A DNA stretch of 64,000 bases from Thermogutta sp039793925 (GTDB lineage: Bacteria > Planctomycetota > Planctomycetia > Pirellulales > Thermoguttaceae): contig NZ_JBAMME010000017.1 in the NCBI RefSeq assembly GCF_039793925.1, positions 1 through 64,000 on the forward strand, in the 5' to 3' direction. The position numbers and the translations under genes are program-made. The notes below the pieces were generated by a model. The model saw nothing but the letters and a program-made list of their open reading frames with translations. It was not told the DNA's origin and did not search any database. How positions within the stretch are numbered: position 1 is the first letter of the stretch; each line of letters starts with the position of its first letter. Shown in pieces: positions 26,676 to 36,689 of this stretch.

Positions 26676-27626
26676 ATGAACGGTGTTGAAATGGCGACAA
26701 CCCGGATGCAGCCGGAGCATCAGCGGAAAAACAGGGGTTTCACCCTGGTTGAGTTGCTCACGGTCATTGTGATCATCGGGATTTTGATCGCGCTTATCTC
26801 GGCGGCGACAATCACCGCCCGTGCTAGGGCCCGCGAGGCCGCCATCTACACCCAGATCAAACAACTGGAAGCCGCCCTCATGGAATATAAGAACCAGTTC
26901 GGCGAGTTTCCTCCCGATTTTTCGGGCCCCAACCGCAATCTCGATATCGAGCGTCACATCCGCCGGCGATGGCCGCGGTTCAGAGTGGATCCGTCTGTCA
27001 TCAATTCGCCCACCCCGCTTTACGACACGCTGAAGCTCCGGCTCGCCAGCGAGTACAACATCGACCTGGACGCTCTCGATGCCCGCAGTGCTCTCGTCTT
27101 CTGGCTCGGGGGTTTGCCCGATATCAAGCCGGGCGATCCCTTCCTGCAACCGGGCAGCGTGTACAAGCCGGTGGGATTTCACGGGGATGAGGCGAATCCT
27201 ATCCAGCGGGGCGAGCCGCGGACAGGCAGCCTCTTCGAGTTCGATCCCACCAAAGTCGCCTGGACGGGATCACCGATTTCCGTCATGACCTACGTCCCCG
27301 ACACCCGCATCGTCTCCGACTCGAACCAGCCGCCGAGCGTGGTGTACTTCCGTTCCGAGCGAGCTCCCGACGGTACTCGTACCTACGCCACCAAAGTCAA
27401 TCTCCTGCCGCTGGGCTGTGTGCCGTATCGGGTGAGCACCAGCGAAAACTGGCGGAATCCCGACTCATTCCAGCTCATCCATCCAGGGTTGGATGGTGAT
27501 TACGGGGGGCCGCGGCAAGCCGATCCAACCACTTGGCCGATCAGCGATAACGGTGTCAACTTCACCAAAGGTGACTACGACAACATCACGAATTTCGCCA
27601 CCCGGCTGGAGAATGAAATCAAATGA
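26676..27626 (+). CDS. Pseudopilin-like protein 1 of 4
   Basis: A 316-residue prepilin-like protein. Class III signal GFTLVELLTVIVIIGILIALI with Glu at +5 after a basic leader, then a helix EAAIYTQIKQLEAALMEYKNQFGEFPPD typical of pseudopilin stalks. The globular part (about 250 residues) is larger than in GspG/H. GGGAG seven bases upstream supports ATG 26676; ATG 26691 is an alternative. The stop codon overlaps the next start (ATGATG), so it is co-translated with pseudopilin 2. Confidence 0.85.
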   Translation: MNGVEMATTRMQPEHQRKNRGFTLVELLTVIVIIGILIALISAATITARARAREAAIYTQIKQLEAALMEYKNQFGEFPPDFSGPNRNLDIERHIRRRWPRFRVDPSVINSPTPLYDTLKLRLASEYNIDLDALDARSALVFWLGGLPDIKPGDPFLQPGSVYKPVGFHGDEANPIQRGEPRTGSLFEFDPTKVAWTGSPISVMTYVPDTRIVSDSNQPPSVVYFRSERAPDGTRTYATKVNLLPLGCVPYRVSTSENWRNPDSFQLIHPGLDGDYGGPRQADPTTWPISDNGVNFTKGDYDNITNFATRLENEIK

Positions 27627-28600
27627 TGGGGAAGATGCGAACCATCCCAATCCGGTCTCTCCTCGGGCGAAGGCGAGGCTCCTTCACGCTGGCCGAGCTG
27701 ATCGTCACCATCGTGATTATCAGCATTTTGATGGGCATCACCTGGGGAGCGATTCTCCGCGTGCGGCAGCAAGGTCGCGTGGCAAAAACCAAGGCCACGA
27801 TCGCCAAGATCAACCAGATCATTATGGAGCGCTACGACTCGTACCGCACACGTCGGGTCCCCATCGACACCCGGGGGCTCCCCCCGCTTGTGGCAGCGAG
27901 ATTCCGCCTGTGGGCCATTCGCTGCATCATGGCCTGGGAAATGCCGGATCGGCTGAGCGACGTCACCTGGCCGGCGAATAATCCCAGCAACCTGACCCCT
28001 GCCGACGAGAACCTCCCTATCTCCCTCACACTGTCCCTGCCTAATGGGCAACAGGTCACGCGTTCGATGACGCGGACGGCCCTTGCCCGACGGTATTTCC
28101 GCCGATTCTTGCAGGGCATGCCGAGCGGTCAGCACTCGCCGGCGGAATTGCTCTATCTGATCGTCACAGAAGGAACGCCAGGCAGCCGGGAACTCTTCGC
28201 GGAGAACGAAATTGCGGACACCGACGGGGACGGATATTTCGAATTTGTGGACGGCTGGGGACATCCCATCTACTTCATCCGTTGCCCGGTGGCTTTCCCG
28301 GACTCCGATATTCAACTACCACCAACAGCTACGGCGGAGGAAAAGGCTGCCGATCACGATCCGTTTGATCCGCTGCGCGTCGATCCGGGAGCGTGGCGGG
28401 TGGTCCCGCTCATTTATTCCGCCGGTCCAGACGGGTTTTACGGATTGGACCTTCAAGGCCAGCTTGGATATTTCGCCAACTGGGATACATGGTACACATT
28501 CCCTGTGGGAGCGCCCGCCGACGATCCAAATAATCCTGACGACTACCTCGGGTGCCATCAGGACAACATCCACAACCACCGTGCGGAGACCATGCCATGA
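27623..28600 (+). CDS. Pseudopilin-like protein 2 of 4
   Basis: A 325-residue prepilin-like protein that overlaps the preceding gene by 4 bp. The signal segment is GSFTLAELIVTIVIISILMGITW, with Glu at +5. A stalk helix (RVAKTKATIAKINQIIMERY) and a large globular domain follow, with DGYFEFVDGWGHPIYFIRCPV, a segment seen in many planctomycete prepilins. It overlaps the next start by ATGA. Specific role in the fibre unknown. Confidence 0.82.
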   Translation: MMGKMRTIPIRSLLGRRRGSFTLAELIVTIVIISILMGITWGAILRVRQQGRVAKTKATIAKINQIIMERYDSYRTRRVPIDTRGLPPLVAARFRLWAIRCIMAWEMPDRLSDVTWPANNPSNLTPADENLPISLTLSLPNGQQVTRSMTRTALARRYFRRFLQGMPSGQHSPAELLYLIVTEGTPGSRELFAENEIADTDGDGYFEFVDGWGHPIYFIRCPVAFPDSDIQLPPTATAEEKAADHDPFDPLRVDPGAWRVVPLIYSAGPDGFYGLDLQGQLGYFANWDTWYTFPVGAPADDPNNPDDYLGCHQDNIHNHRAETMP

Positions 28601-29811
28601 CCGGCTGGGGGGCGAGGAATCCTATGCATGAAAAGCTGATTCGCGAGGGGCGGCGCGGCGTGACGCTCATCGAGCTGCTCGTCGTCATCACGATTTTGCT
28701 CATTCTTCTTGCGGTGATGGTGCCACGACTGCGGCCGATGATGGAGCAGCGACGGATTCGCGAGGCATCCCGAACGGTGTCGGCGTTCTTTTATGCCGCC
28801 CGCAACCGCGCGATGGAAATCGGTCGGCCGGTCGGGGTAGCTATCGAACGCCTGAAAGTCCAGCCCGAGGCCGCCGTGACCCTGCGGATGGTGGAAGTAC
28901 CCCCGGCCTACGCGGGAGATGTCATCGGAGCCCGTGCCATCGTCCGGCGGCTGGGGACAAGCCCACTCTTTCAGGTCCGCCTCAACACAGCCGAAGTCGC
29001 AAGCATGCTTACTCAGACGCTTCCGGTGGCGGTGGGGGATGTCATCACGTTTGAGTCGCAGGGAATACGTTACCGGATTGTCGGCCTGGATCTGAACGGA
29101 GACGGCAGCGCGGACACCGACTCCGACAATCTGATCGGTGATCCTAACTTCCCGGTTCAAAGCACACCGTTTGCCGTGCTCTTGGTGAAACTCGAGGATG
29201 TAGCGGACACACCCTGGCCGGCAACCAGCAATCCCTCAGCTCCGTTCCCCCCTGAAAACCCCGGAACTGGAATTGGCTCCCGGCCGGTGGCGTTCCAGAT
29301 CTATCGGCGGCCTGAATCGACCGCGGCGGCCCCCGTCCGATTGCCGACGGGAACGGTGATCGACCTGTATTCCTCGGGCACCGACAGCATGGTCCTGATG
29401 GGGAATCCCAGCGGATTTGTCCCTGTGGACCACAACACGAGCACTCCCGAAATCGAAGATCCGACACCCGTCATTGTGCTCTTTGCGCCGGATGGTCGCG
29501 TGCAACGGGTGTTTTATGAGAACACTCAATCGGCGGTCACAGAGCCCATCTATCTCCTTATTGGTCGCTGGGAACGGATGCCCGCCATGGCAAGTTCACC
29601 GCCGGCTGCGCGGGGGCCTTCCCTCGCCGAGGATGGCCTTTACAACTGGCAGGACATCACCAATTACTGGCTGGTGATCAATCCCAATACCGGCCTGGCT
29701 GTCACCGCCCCGGTGAGTGGCACCACGATGGTCAACAACGTCAAAGTTCCCAACGATGTGTACGCGGCTCGCAACGATGCCCGACTGATGAAAGGCGTGG
29801 GAGGACGCTGA
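28597..29811 (+). CDS. Pseudopilin-like protein 3 of 4 (GspH/FimT-like start)
   Basis: A 404-residue prepilin-like protein. Signal GVTLIELLVVITILLILLAVMV with Glu at +5, then RRIREASRTVSAFFYAARNRAMEIGRPVGV, the hallmark helix and first strand of GspH/FimT minor pseudopilins. The C-terminal part is much longer than usual for GspH (150-190 residues). Start 28597 is chosen because its ATGA overlaps the previous stop; ATG 28624 is closer to the usual leader length. GGGAGG near the 3' end serves the next gene. Confidence 0.82.
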   Translation: MTGWGARNPMHEKLIREGRRGVTLIELLVVITILLILLAVMVPRLRPMMEQRRIREASRTVSAFFYAARNRAMEIGRPVGVAIERLKVQPEAAVTLRMVEVPPAYAGDVIGARAIVRRLGTSPLFQVRLNTAEVASMLTQTLPVAVGDVITFESQGIRYRIVGLDLNGDGSADTDSDNLIGDPNFPVQSTPFAVLLVKLEDVADTPWPATSNPSAPFPPENPGTGIGSRPVAFQIYRRPESTAAAPVRLPTGTVIDLYSSGTDSMVLMGNPSGFVPVDHNTSTPEIEDPTPVIVLFAPDGRVQRVFYENTQSAVTEPIYLLIGRWERMPAMASSPPAARGPSLAEDGLYNWQDITNYWLVINPNTGLAVTAPVSGTTMVNNVKVPNDVYAARNDARLMKGVGGR

Positions 29812-29812
29812 G

Positions 29813-31054
29813 GTGATTGATCCCGGGACAACTCTGATGCCAACGGCAACCCGCCCGGAGCGATCCCCCGCGGGGAAGCGTGGCGGCTTCAGTTTGCTGG
29901 AAGTCCTCATCGCCATGTTTATCCTCACGGTAGGGATGCTAGGGATCGCCGCCGTGGTGGTGATCGGCAATATGTCGGCGATGCGGGCGCTCATCGCAGA
30001 TCGTACGGCCGTCGTCGGGCGCAACGCCCTTTCCGAAGTCCGTGTTCGCGATTGGCTGGATCCGGTGCGATGGGTCACCGTTCAGGGTTCACCAGTTGTC
30101 TCAAGTCGGGATCAGCCTTTGCCGGTCGGTGAGTCCTTCTGCATTGACCCCCTATACATCGCCCAGATAAACAATGGGCAAGGAGCGGTGCCGAACGCCC
30201 TGTCCCCGGACCTGGCTCGTTTCCCGTACAATCCGCCCGGGACCGCTGTGAGCATGCAACGGATCACCGTCAACATTGCGGCCAATCCGAATGCGCCGGC
30301 CAACGTCCAGGCGATCCTCATGAATCCTCAAATTTGGAAACGCATTGTGGTAAGTGAGGACGACCTTGTCTTCGACCCAAGCCGACTATCCCGGCCACGG
30401 TTGCTGTTTCGAACCGACACAGGGGCGGCAGTTCCGTTGCCCCCCTTGCCTGGCGATACCGGGTCTGGCAATCCGCTCTATGCCGATTACCAGGGGATGT
30501 ACTCCTGGATGATCACGGTGGTTCCTCAGGTGCCGAGAATCCCCTCCGGCACCCAGAAATATCTCGTTTCTGCTGTGGTGTTTCGCGATCGGAATTTTCT
30601 GTGGCGCGACGATCCCACGGTGGAAGTCCCCGGAGAGCGTGTGGCCACAGCGAATTTCCTGGGCGGGGGCGACCTGCGGCTTTCCATCCCCGCAAGTCGT
30701 GTTAAAGATGCTGCCCAGGCCGACGAATACTTGAGGGTTCCGGAAGGCCAGTACCTCCTCCTGGCCGGTCGTGCCCTCGTTAGCAGCAATCCGCCTGTTA
30801 TGCAGAACGTATTTTTGTGGTATCGCGTTGTGGCCTCGGGAGACTTGGTTAATCAAAACCAGAATTATTTCCGAGAAGTTACCGTCGCGGGACCAGATTG
30901 GAATATCGCATGGTGTGTCCAAACCAACAATGATACCGATGGGGATGGCGTGCCCGTCGAAACTCAGGCCGTGCTGTGCACTAACGTCTATGGTGTGTAC
31001 ACCGAAGTGATCGACCCGGAAGTCCTGAGCCGCGCGTCGTTCGCCGCTCGGTGA
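29813..31054 (+). CDS. Pseudopilin-like protein 4 of 4 (PilV/GspI-like)
   Basis: A 413-residue prepilin-like protein. Signal GGFSLLEVLIAMFILTVGMLG, the 'LLEVLIAM.IL..G' form typical of PilV/GspI minor pilins. GTG 29813 has GGGAGG eight bases upstream and lies 1 bp after the previous stop; ATG 29837 is an alternative. The large C-terminal domain has no recognisable enzymatic motif. Within the overlapping run it precedes the giant GspK-like gene, matching the minor pseudopilin order H-I-(J)-K in type II systems. Confidence 0.82.
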   Translation: MIDPGTTLMPTATRPERSPAGKRGGFSLLEVLIAMFILTVGMLGIAAVVVIGNMSAMRALIADRTAVVGRNALSEVRVRDWLDPVRWVTVQGSPVVSSRDQPLPVGESFCIDPLYIAQINNGQGAVPNALSPDLARFPYNPPGTAVSMQRITVNIAANPNAPANVQAILMNPQIWKRIVVSEDDLVFDPSRLSRPRLLFRTDTGAAVPLPPLPGDTGSGNPLYADYQGMYSWMITVVPQVPRIPSGTQKYLVSAVVFRDRNFLWRDDPTVEVPGERVATANFLGGGDLRLSIPASRVKDAAQADEYLRVPEGQYLLLAGRALVSSNPPVMQNVFLWYRVVASGDLVNQNQNYFREVTVAGPDWNIAWCVQTNNDTDGDGVPVETQAVLCTNVYGVYTEVIDPEVLSRASFAAR

Positions 31055-31241
31055 AGCTTCCCGGCGGGTGGGTCCCCGTCGAGATGCTTGGACGCACCGG
31101 CCAGACACGCGGAAAAGTATTCACGGCAGCCAGGACATATCAAACGGCGAACCCATCCCGGATGTTTGAATGAGAGCCCGAGAGCAATCTCTGGTCCCCC
31201 AGGGCAAGCGGACCAGATAACAAACCTTGAGGTATACGGAT

Positions 31242-34200
31242 ATGAGGATCCAGGCAAAACCGACACCACGAAAAGGCGTTGTCCTGCTTTTGACGCTGGC
31301 GATCCTCTCGGTGTTTGGGCTGATTGTGCTGGCCTACGTGGTTCTGACGGGACACACGCGGAGAGGAGCGGAGGCCGCCAAACGCTTCCAGGAGCAGTAC
31401 GATCCACCCGACCAGACTGTCATGCAGGTGGCCCTGGAAGTGATCCGCGGCTCTAATAATCCCCACTCCTCCATCTGGTGCCACAGCCTTCTGGAAGACG
31501 TCTACGGAGAAAAATGGGTGGCGGGGGCGATCACCGCAGCTCCCACGTTTGTACCAGTGGCTGGTGGACAGCTCTGGGGTTTTCCCCCTAATTTCCTAAA
31601 TCCCGAACGATGGGTCGGGTGCCCGCTCACGTTCCTCACACCTCCTGTGGCCGGAATCACCACGCGAATCGTGGACTATGATGCCGTTAACAATCGGCTT
31701 ATCGTGGTGGCTCCCGAGAGCATTTCCTTTGCCGCTGTACAAAACAAACTGCAGAGTGGCCAGGTCATCAATTATCTCGTCGATGGTCGGGCGTTCTCGG
31801 GCACGGGCGTTGGATTTAATAACACGAATCGGCTTGCCGCCACCGATCCTGAGGGAATGCCTTATGCACTCACACCGAATGCCGCGGTCAGGCAATTTCT
31901 GCAGCAATATGCGGGGCCTGACGGCGTGCCCGGCACCGCAGATGATGGCCTTCTCTCTGCCAACGAAGATTACGATGCGGCCGACTACCAGAATATGTTT
32001 CTGGCGATGGTGCTGCCTCACCCGGCCACCGGAGAGACGCTTGTGCCGGAACCGTCCTTCCATCGGGTGTCGCTTATCGCCTACTGGTTCAACCAGGCGA
32101 TCAACGGCAACATCATTAATTGGGGGCCGGTGAGCGACCCGGCCGTAAGGTTCAATTACCTTCTTCGGCCCGAAACAATCCCCGACCCGCAATTGAAACG
32201 TCAAGTTGCACTGTTTGAGCGGAAATTCATTCTGCGACCACTTCGCGTATTTCACCCTAACTTCGATGGCAGTAATCCGACCTACCAGCTGGGGTTTGAT
32301 GATACCAACAACGACGGTCAACCGGATTCGCTACTGAGCATCAATCCCAACTCGTGGCGATGGGACGTGGACAACGATGGCGATGGTGTGCCGGATAGCG
32401 TCTGGGTCGATGTGGGGTTGCCCGTGCGGCAACTTCCCGACGGACGACGGTATAAACCTTTGGCCGCCATCCTCTGCGTGGATCTGGACGGCCGACTCAA
32501 CCTCAACGCGCACGGCTCGCTTGTCCAGGCTGATCCGCGGTATTATCAGCAGGACACCCTCAATGTGGACGGCGCTCCTTTGGGTGCGAACTGGATTCTC
32601 GCCGCGGGACCGGACAGCAATGCCGATGCGTTCCCGGATGGCGAGAACCCTAGTGTCCTGTTTCCCAATCTCGCCACGGCGCCCGACGCGCTGCGGCACT
32701 GGTTCCGAGGGCTCGGCTTTGGCCCCGCGGAGATCAACCTCGGGCCACTCTTTGAATTGCTGACCAATAGTGGTGGCTCTCCCGGTCCCTGGCAGAATCT
32801 CTATGCTATCCTGCTTGTGGGAAGGACCGATCCGCTCCTGGGCCCGATCGTGGGCCGTTATGGAGAGCGAACACGCCTGATATCCCCACCGCCTCTTCCG
32901 GCAGCGGGAATGGCCGGGCAGCCTGACGCACTCTTGGCCAACAAATTCTTCACCTACCCGATCGACTGGCGGACCACGCTTCCTCAGCCATTCGGTCCAG
33001 GTAATCCTACCATCTACGGCAGCCCGCCCGACATGATGGGTGCCATGTGTGTCGGCCTTGATCTGCGTGGCCGACCGATTTATGTGCAACCGCAGAACCT
33101 CTGGGCGGCGGCAGTCACGGACAATCCCTACAAGATCAAACTGACTCGCCGTGGCGGAAAGGGCATCATCCAATCCGGCCAGCAGGACGCAGTGGATGCC
33201 CCATTCACACCGGCCGAACTGGAAGCGATCCTCCGCCCCTTCGACCAGGACAGCCGGGATCTCCCGCAGCGCCTCCGCAAGCTGATTCCCGATCTGGTGC
33301 GTGTGCGGCACATGATCACGACGGAGAGCTGGGACCTGCCAGTCGCCGCCCTGGCCGGGAGTTACCGCTGGCGCCAGCAACTGGGGAACCAACTCCTTCA
33401 GAGCATCGTTCAGCGGTTCAACCTCACCACACCGCAGGACCTGTGGGTGCTCTTCCCATCGGACGTGCTGGCCGGTCTGCGGCTCAACATCAATCGGCCA
33501 TTAGGAGATGGTCTTGATAACAACAATAACGGGGTCATCGACGAACCTGGCGAAGCCCTTGCCGGCCAGGATCAATGGGCCTACCGCACGGCCACCGGCA
33601 CGACCGGTGCCATTCCCTTCGATTACGACGGTGACGGCCTCCCCGGAGCCACTGAAGACCCCCACCAGGCTCTGGCCAGGCATCTCTACGTCCTTATGAT
33701 GTCGGTGGCTGATTTGAATTTCCTCGATACCCTTACCGGCAGCCGCCTCAACACAGCTCGGATGATTGCCCAGTGGGCCGTTAACACTGTTGATTTTCGC
33801 GATCGCGACTCAATCATGACGCGGTTTGTTTTCGACGAAAATCCGTTTGACGGCTGGAATCCAACCCCCGACCCGCAGCACACAGTGTGGGGCTGTGAAC
33901 GGCCCGAACTCCTCATTACCGAAACACTCGCCTTCCATGACCGGCGCACGGAAGACCTGTCGGCTTACGGCTACGCATATCCCCCAAATGCCAACGACCC
34001 TAAAGAAGAGGACCGGGGAGATCAGATAAAAGACCTAGATCAGCGTTATCGGCCGCAGGGCTCGCTGTTTATCGAGCTGTATAATCCCTGGTTTGAAAAC
34101 GAACCCAGTCCCGGAGAATTCGACGATCCCAACAAGACCCAGCCGGAACCCCGGCCGGGGGTTGATCTGGCAAAACTGAATCCCGTCGGGCAGCCGATCT

Positions 34201-36650
34201 GGCGAATCATCGTCACTCGAGCAGATGCGGACCCGAACCAGCTCGGCCTGGCCAAGGATCCCGACGATCCTGATCCCGCCAAACGCCCGCAAATCGAACG
34301 GGCCATCTATTTTGTTCCGCGACCCAACAATGGCTTTCCGGAAGAGGCCAACATCCCCGTCAGCTATTACCCCAGCAATACCTATGCGGGCGAGATCGAT
34401 AAGATTTTGCCGGGGCGGTATGCGGTAATTGGCCCGGCAGGCCGACCTGACGGCGACATCACATTCATCGGCTTTCAGCTTAATCAGGGCGATCCCAACA
34501 CCGATCGATATATCCGCATCCTGAGGAACCAGGTCATCGTGGACAAAAACGGGGACACTGTACCTCCGGGCATCAATTCCCCTGTGGGTATTCGCATTGA
34601 CCGGGGTTACGTCACGATCGGCGCTCTGGCCGGCGATAAGGAAATCCGGCTAAGCGTCTCCGAGCCCGCTACTGGATACGATGAGCTGGAAGCAACAGAA
34701 ACCGACGAGGCCGGCCAGCCTATCAAGTACAACCCCGCCACAGGACGCTATGAAGATCCTCCGGGATCGCCGCAGGTGATCGATCAACCCCTCGATGCCC
34801 AGCGGACTGATCTCCAGGCGGATGAGGATTGGGATCAGCTCTTTGGGCACAATACAACCCGGACCCGATTCCGCGTCATTCACCTGCAGCGGCTGGCCGA
34901 TCCTACTCAGCCCTATGATCCGATCCTCAATCCCTATCGGACAATCGATTCCGCGCCGGTGGATCTAACGTGCTTCAACAGCCGCACGAACGACGAAGAT
35001 TACTCCAAGGATGGCACCCAGCAGCTTGCTCCCGGCGATATTATGTTCCACACCCGTCAGCGCGGCGAGCGCAATGACGATCTACCGTCTCGGGACAACA
35101 GCAATAACGTCGTTATCGAGGACATTAACCGCGATTTCATCCTGTGGAAACAGGAACCACTCGACAAACCGGTGGAGGATGACGGAGACACCGTGCCCAT
35201 CGGAGTCTTCAACCGCAGGCTCAAGCACACACTGGGCTATTTGGGTGATCCTTTCGGTGGACCACGGCCGGGTCCGGCACCCTATAACGGTGATCCACAA
35301 CGTCCCTTCCCATGGCTCACGTGGCTCAATCGGCCTTACACCAGCGCCACAGAGCTTCTCCTGGTACCGGCTTTGCCCAGTTCGCGGTTACTCGCCTATG
35401 ATTCCAACAATTACTACAAGTACTACCGCGTGCCACGGGAGGGCACAAATCCCGCACAGGACCTCAATCCTTACCAACCAAATCCCCAAGCCGACCCGAT
35501 CAGCGACCCGGCGGCTGCTTACGATCCCTATCCTCACCTGACCAATTACTTCTGGTCTGTTGGTGCGGGCACGGGCAACAGTCCGACGGCCCCTGAGTTC
35601 CATCGTGTCCTGGAATTCGTGCGGGTGCCCTCCCCGTTCGTGGATACGGAACTCCAGTTGAATCCGGAGAAAGCACAACGTATTTCGCCTCCGGCTCCGC
35701 CGGGCTCTCCGCCCCATCGTTTCACCCCACCCAACCACACAATTCCGTACTTCCGGGACCCGGGGCGCATCAATTTGAATACCGTTTATGCACCTCAGGT
35801 GTGGGCGGGACTGATGAACCGGCCCGAGCTCATGCTCAATCCTCCCGCCAACTGGTTTGATACCACGCATCCTTATGTCACACTGTGGCACGAGTTTCTG
35901 GACAGCCGCCGGGGATTCTATGTGCCGCCCAATCAGGGCTTCCCAAGCTTACCCCCCAGCGTCCCCAACAGTGGCTCTCTAATGCCGGACTCATACACCC
36001 GACTTCTCGTCAATAACCCGGACTATCCCACCCGGTTTGGCAATCCTTTCCGCAGCTTCGGCGGGTTCAGCAACGTTCCGCCCACAAGTCCGGTGAATCC
36101 CACCAACCCGACTCTCCAGGACATCATTGGCCGGGAGGTAAACGCTACACTGCTGCGCGAAAAGGTCGTCCCAAATCCCAATACGGGGCAAATGGAATTC
36201 ACCCACGTCCCCCTGTTCCAGGCGCCCAGCACCGATCCGCAGAATCCCTCACAAAACCATGAATACGAGTACTGCGACATCAATCGCAATCCGTTCTTCC
36301 GCTACCGGGACCTCATGCGACTGGGCAACCTTGTCACCACGCGGTCCAATGTCTATGCCATTTGGGTGACCATCGGCTACTTCGACGTGCAGCCCGTTGC
36401 TGAGGTCATGCAACCAGATCCCCAGGCACCGGGCAACTACCTGGTGAACGGTGTCAGCCTCTCTCCACAGGAGATTCTTGACATCTATCCCGACGGATAC
36501 ACGCTGGGACAGGAGCTGGGCAGTGACACCGGCGACATCAAACGGCATCGCGGATTTTTCCTCTTCGACCGTTCGATCCCGGTCGGCTTCCGCCGGGGCT
36601 ACGATCTCAACGTCGATCAGGGACTGTTGATCAAGCGGATCATTGAATAA
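31242..36650 (+). CDS. Giant GspK/PilX-like minor pseudopilin, 1802 residues
   Basis: The N-terminus RKGVVLLLTLAILSVFGLIV matches GspK/PilX leaders, which lack the +5 Glu, followed by an amphipathic helix. The long exported part contains four Asp/Asn-rich loops resembling TSP3 or EF-hand-like calcium sites: DTNNDGQPD (about residue 353), DVDNDGDGVPD (376), DNNNNGVIDE (758) and DYDGDGLPG (793). DPGRINLNTVYAP near residue 1510 matches the 'INLNTA' segment of GspK alpha domains. GspK normally has about 300 residues, so this is roughly six times larger. ATG 31242 has GAGG about ten bases upstream. It would cap the fibre or form a surface appendage; the latter is inference. Confidence 0.75.
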   Translation: MRIQAKPTPRKGVVLLLTLAILSVFGLIVLAYVVLTGHTRRGAEAAKRFQEQYDPPDQTVMQVALEVIRGSNNPHSSIWCHSLLEDVYGEKWVAGAITAAPTFVPVAGGQLWGFPPNFLNPERWVGCPLTFLTPPVAGITTRIVDYDAVNNRLIVVAPESISFAAVQNKLQSGQVINYLVDGRAFSGTGVGFNNTNRLAATDPEGMPYALTPNAAVRQFLQQYAGPDGVPGTADDGLLSANEDYDAADYQNMFLAMVLPHPATGETLVPEPSFHRVSLIAYWFNQAINGNIINWGPVSDPAVRFNYLLRPETIPDPQLKRQVALFERKFILRPLRVFHPNFDGSNPTYQLGFDDTNNDGQPDSLLSINPNSWRWDVDNDGDGVPDSVWVDVGLPVRQLPDGRRYKPLAAILCVDLDGRLNLNAHGSLVQADPRYYQQDTLNVDGAPLGANWILAAGPDSNADAFPDGENPSVLFPNLATAPDALRHWFRGLGFGPAEINLGPLFELLTNSGGSPGPWQNLYAILLVGRTDPLLGPIVGRYGERTRLISPPPLPAAGMAGQPDALLANKFFTYPIDWRTTLPQPFGPGNPTIYGSPPDMMGAMCVGLDLRGRPIYVQPQNLWAAAVTDNPYKIKLTRRGGKGIIQSGQQDAVDAPFTPAELEAILRPFDQDSRDLPQRLRKLIPDLVRVRHMITTESWDLPVAALAGSYRWRQQLGNQLLQSIVQRFNLTTPQDLWVLFPSDVLAGLRLNINRPLGDGLDNNNNGVIDEPGEALAGQDQWAYRTATGTTGAIPFDYDGDGLPGATEDPHQALARHLYVLMMSVADLNFLDTLTGSRLNTARMIAQWAVNTVDFRDRDSIMTRFVFDENPFDGWNPTPDPQHTVWGCERPELLITETLAFHDRRTEDLSAYGYAYPPNANDPKEEDRGDQIKDLDQRYRPQGSLFIELYNPWFENEPSPGEFDDPNKTQPEPRPGVDLAKLNPVGQPIWRIIVTRADADPNQLGLAKDPDDPDPAKRPQIERAIYFVPRPNNGFPEEANIPVSYYPSNTYAGEIDKILPGRYAVIGPAGRPDGDITFIGFQLNQGDPNTDRYIRILRNQVIVDKNGDTVPPGINSPVGIRIDRGYVTIGALAGDKEIRLSVSEPATGYDELEATETDEAGQPIKYNPATGRYEDPPGSPQVIDQPLDAQRTDLQADEDWDQLFGHNTTRTRFRVIHLQRLADPTQPYDPILNPYRTIDSAPVDLTCFNSRTNDEDYSKDGTQQLAPGDIMFHTRQRGERNDDLPSRDNSNNVVIEDINRDFILWKQEPLDKPVEDDGDTVPIGVFNRRLKHTLGYLGDPFGGPRPGPAPYNGDPQRPFPWLTWLNRPYTSATELLLVPALPSSRLLAYDSNNYYKYYRVPREGTNPAQDLNPYQPNPQADPISDPAAAYDPYPHLTNYFWSVGAGTGNSPTAPEFHRVLEFVRVPSPFVDTELQLNPEKAQRISPPAPPGSPPHRFTPPNHTIPYFRDPGRINLNTVYAPQVWAGLMNRPELMLNPPANWFDTTHPYVTLWHEFLDSRRGFYVPPNQGFPSLPPSVPNSGSLMPDSYTRLLVNNPDYPTRFGNPFRSFGGFSNVPPTSPVNPTNPTLQDIIGREVNATLLREKVVPNPNTGQMEFTHVPLFQAPSTDPQNPSQNHEYEYCDINRNPFFRYRDLMRLGNLVTTRSNVYAIWVTIGYFDVQPVAEVMQPDPQAPGNYLVNGVSLSPQEILDIYPDGYTLGQELGSDTGDIKRHRGFFLFDRSIPVGFRRGYDLNVDQGLLIKRIIE

Positions 36651-36689
36651 CGACCGCACCTTAACGGACGGCAAAGGAAAGGAGGCCGA

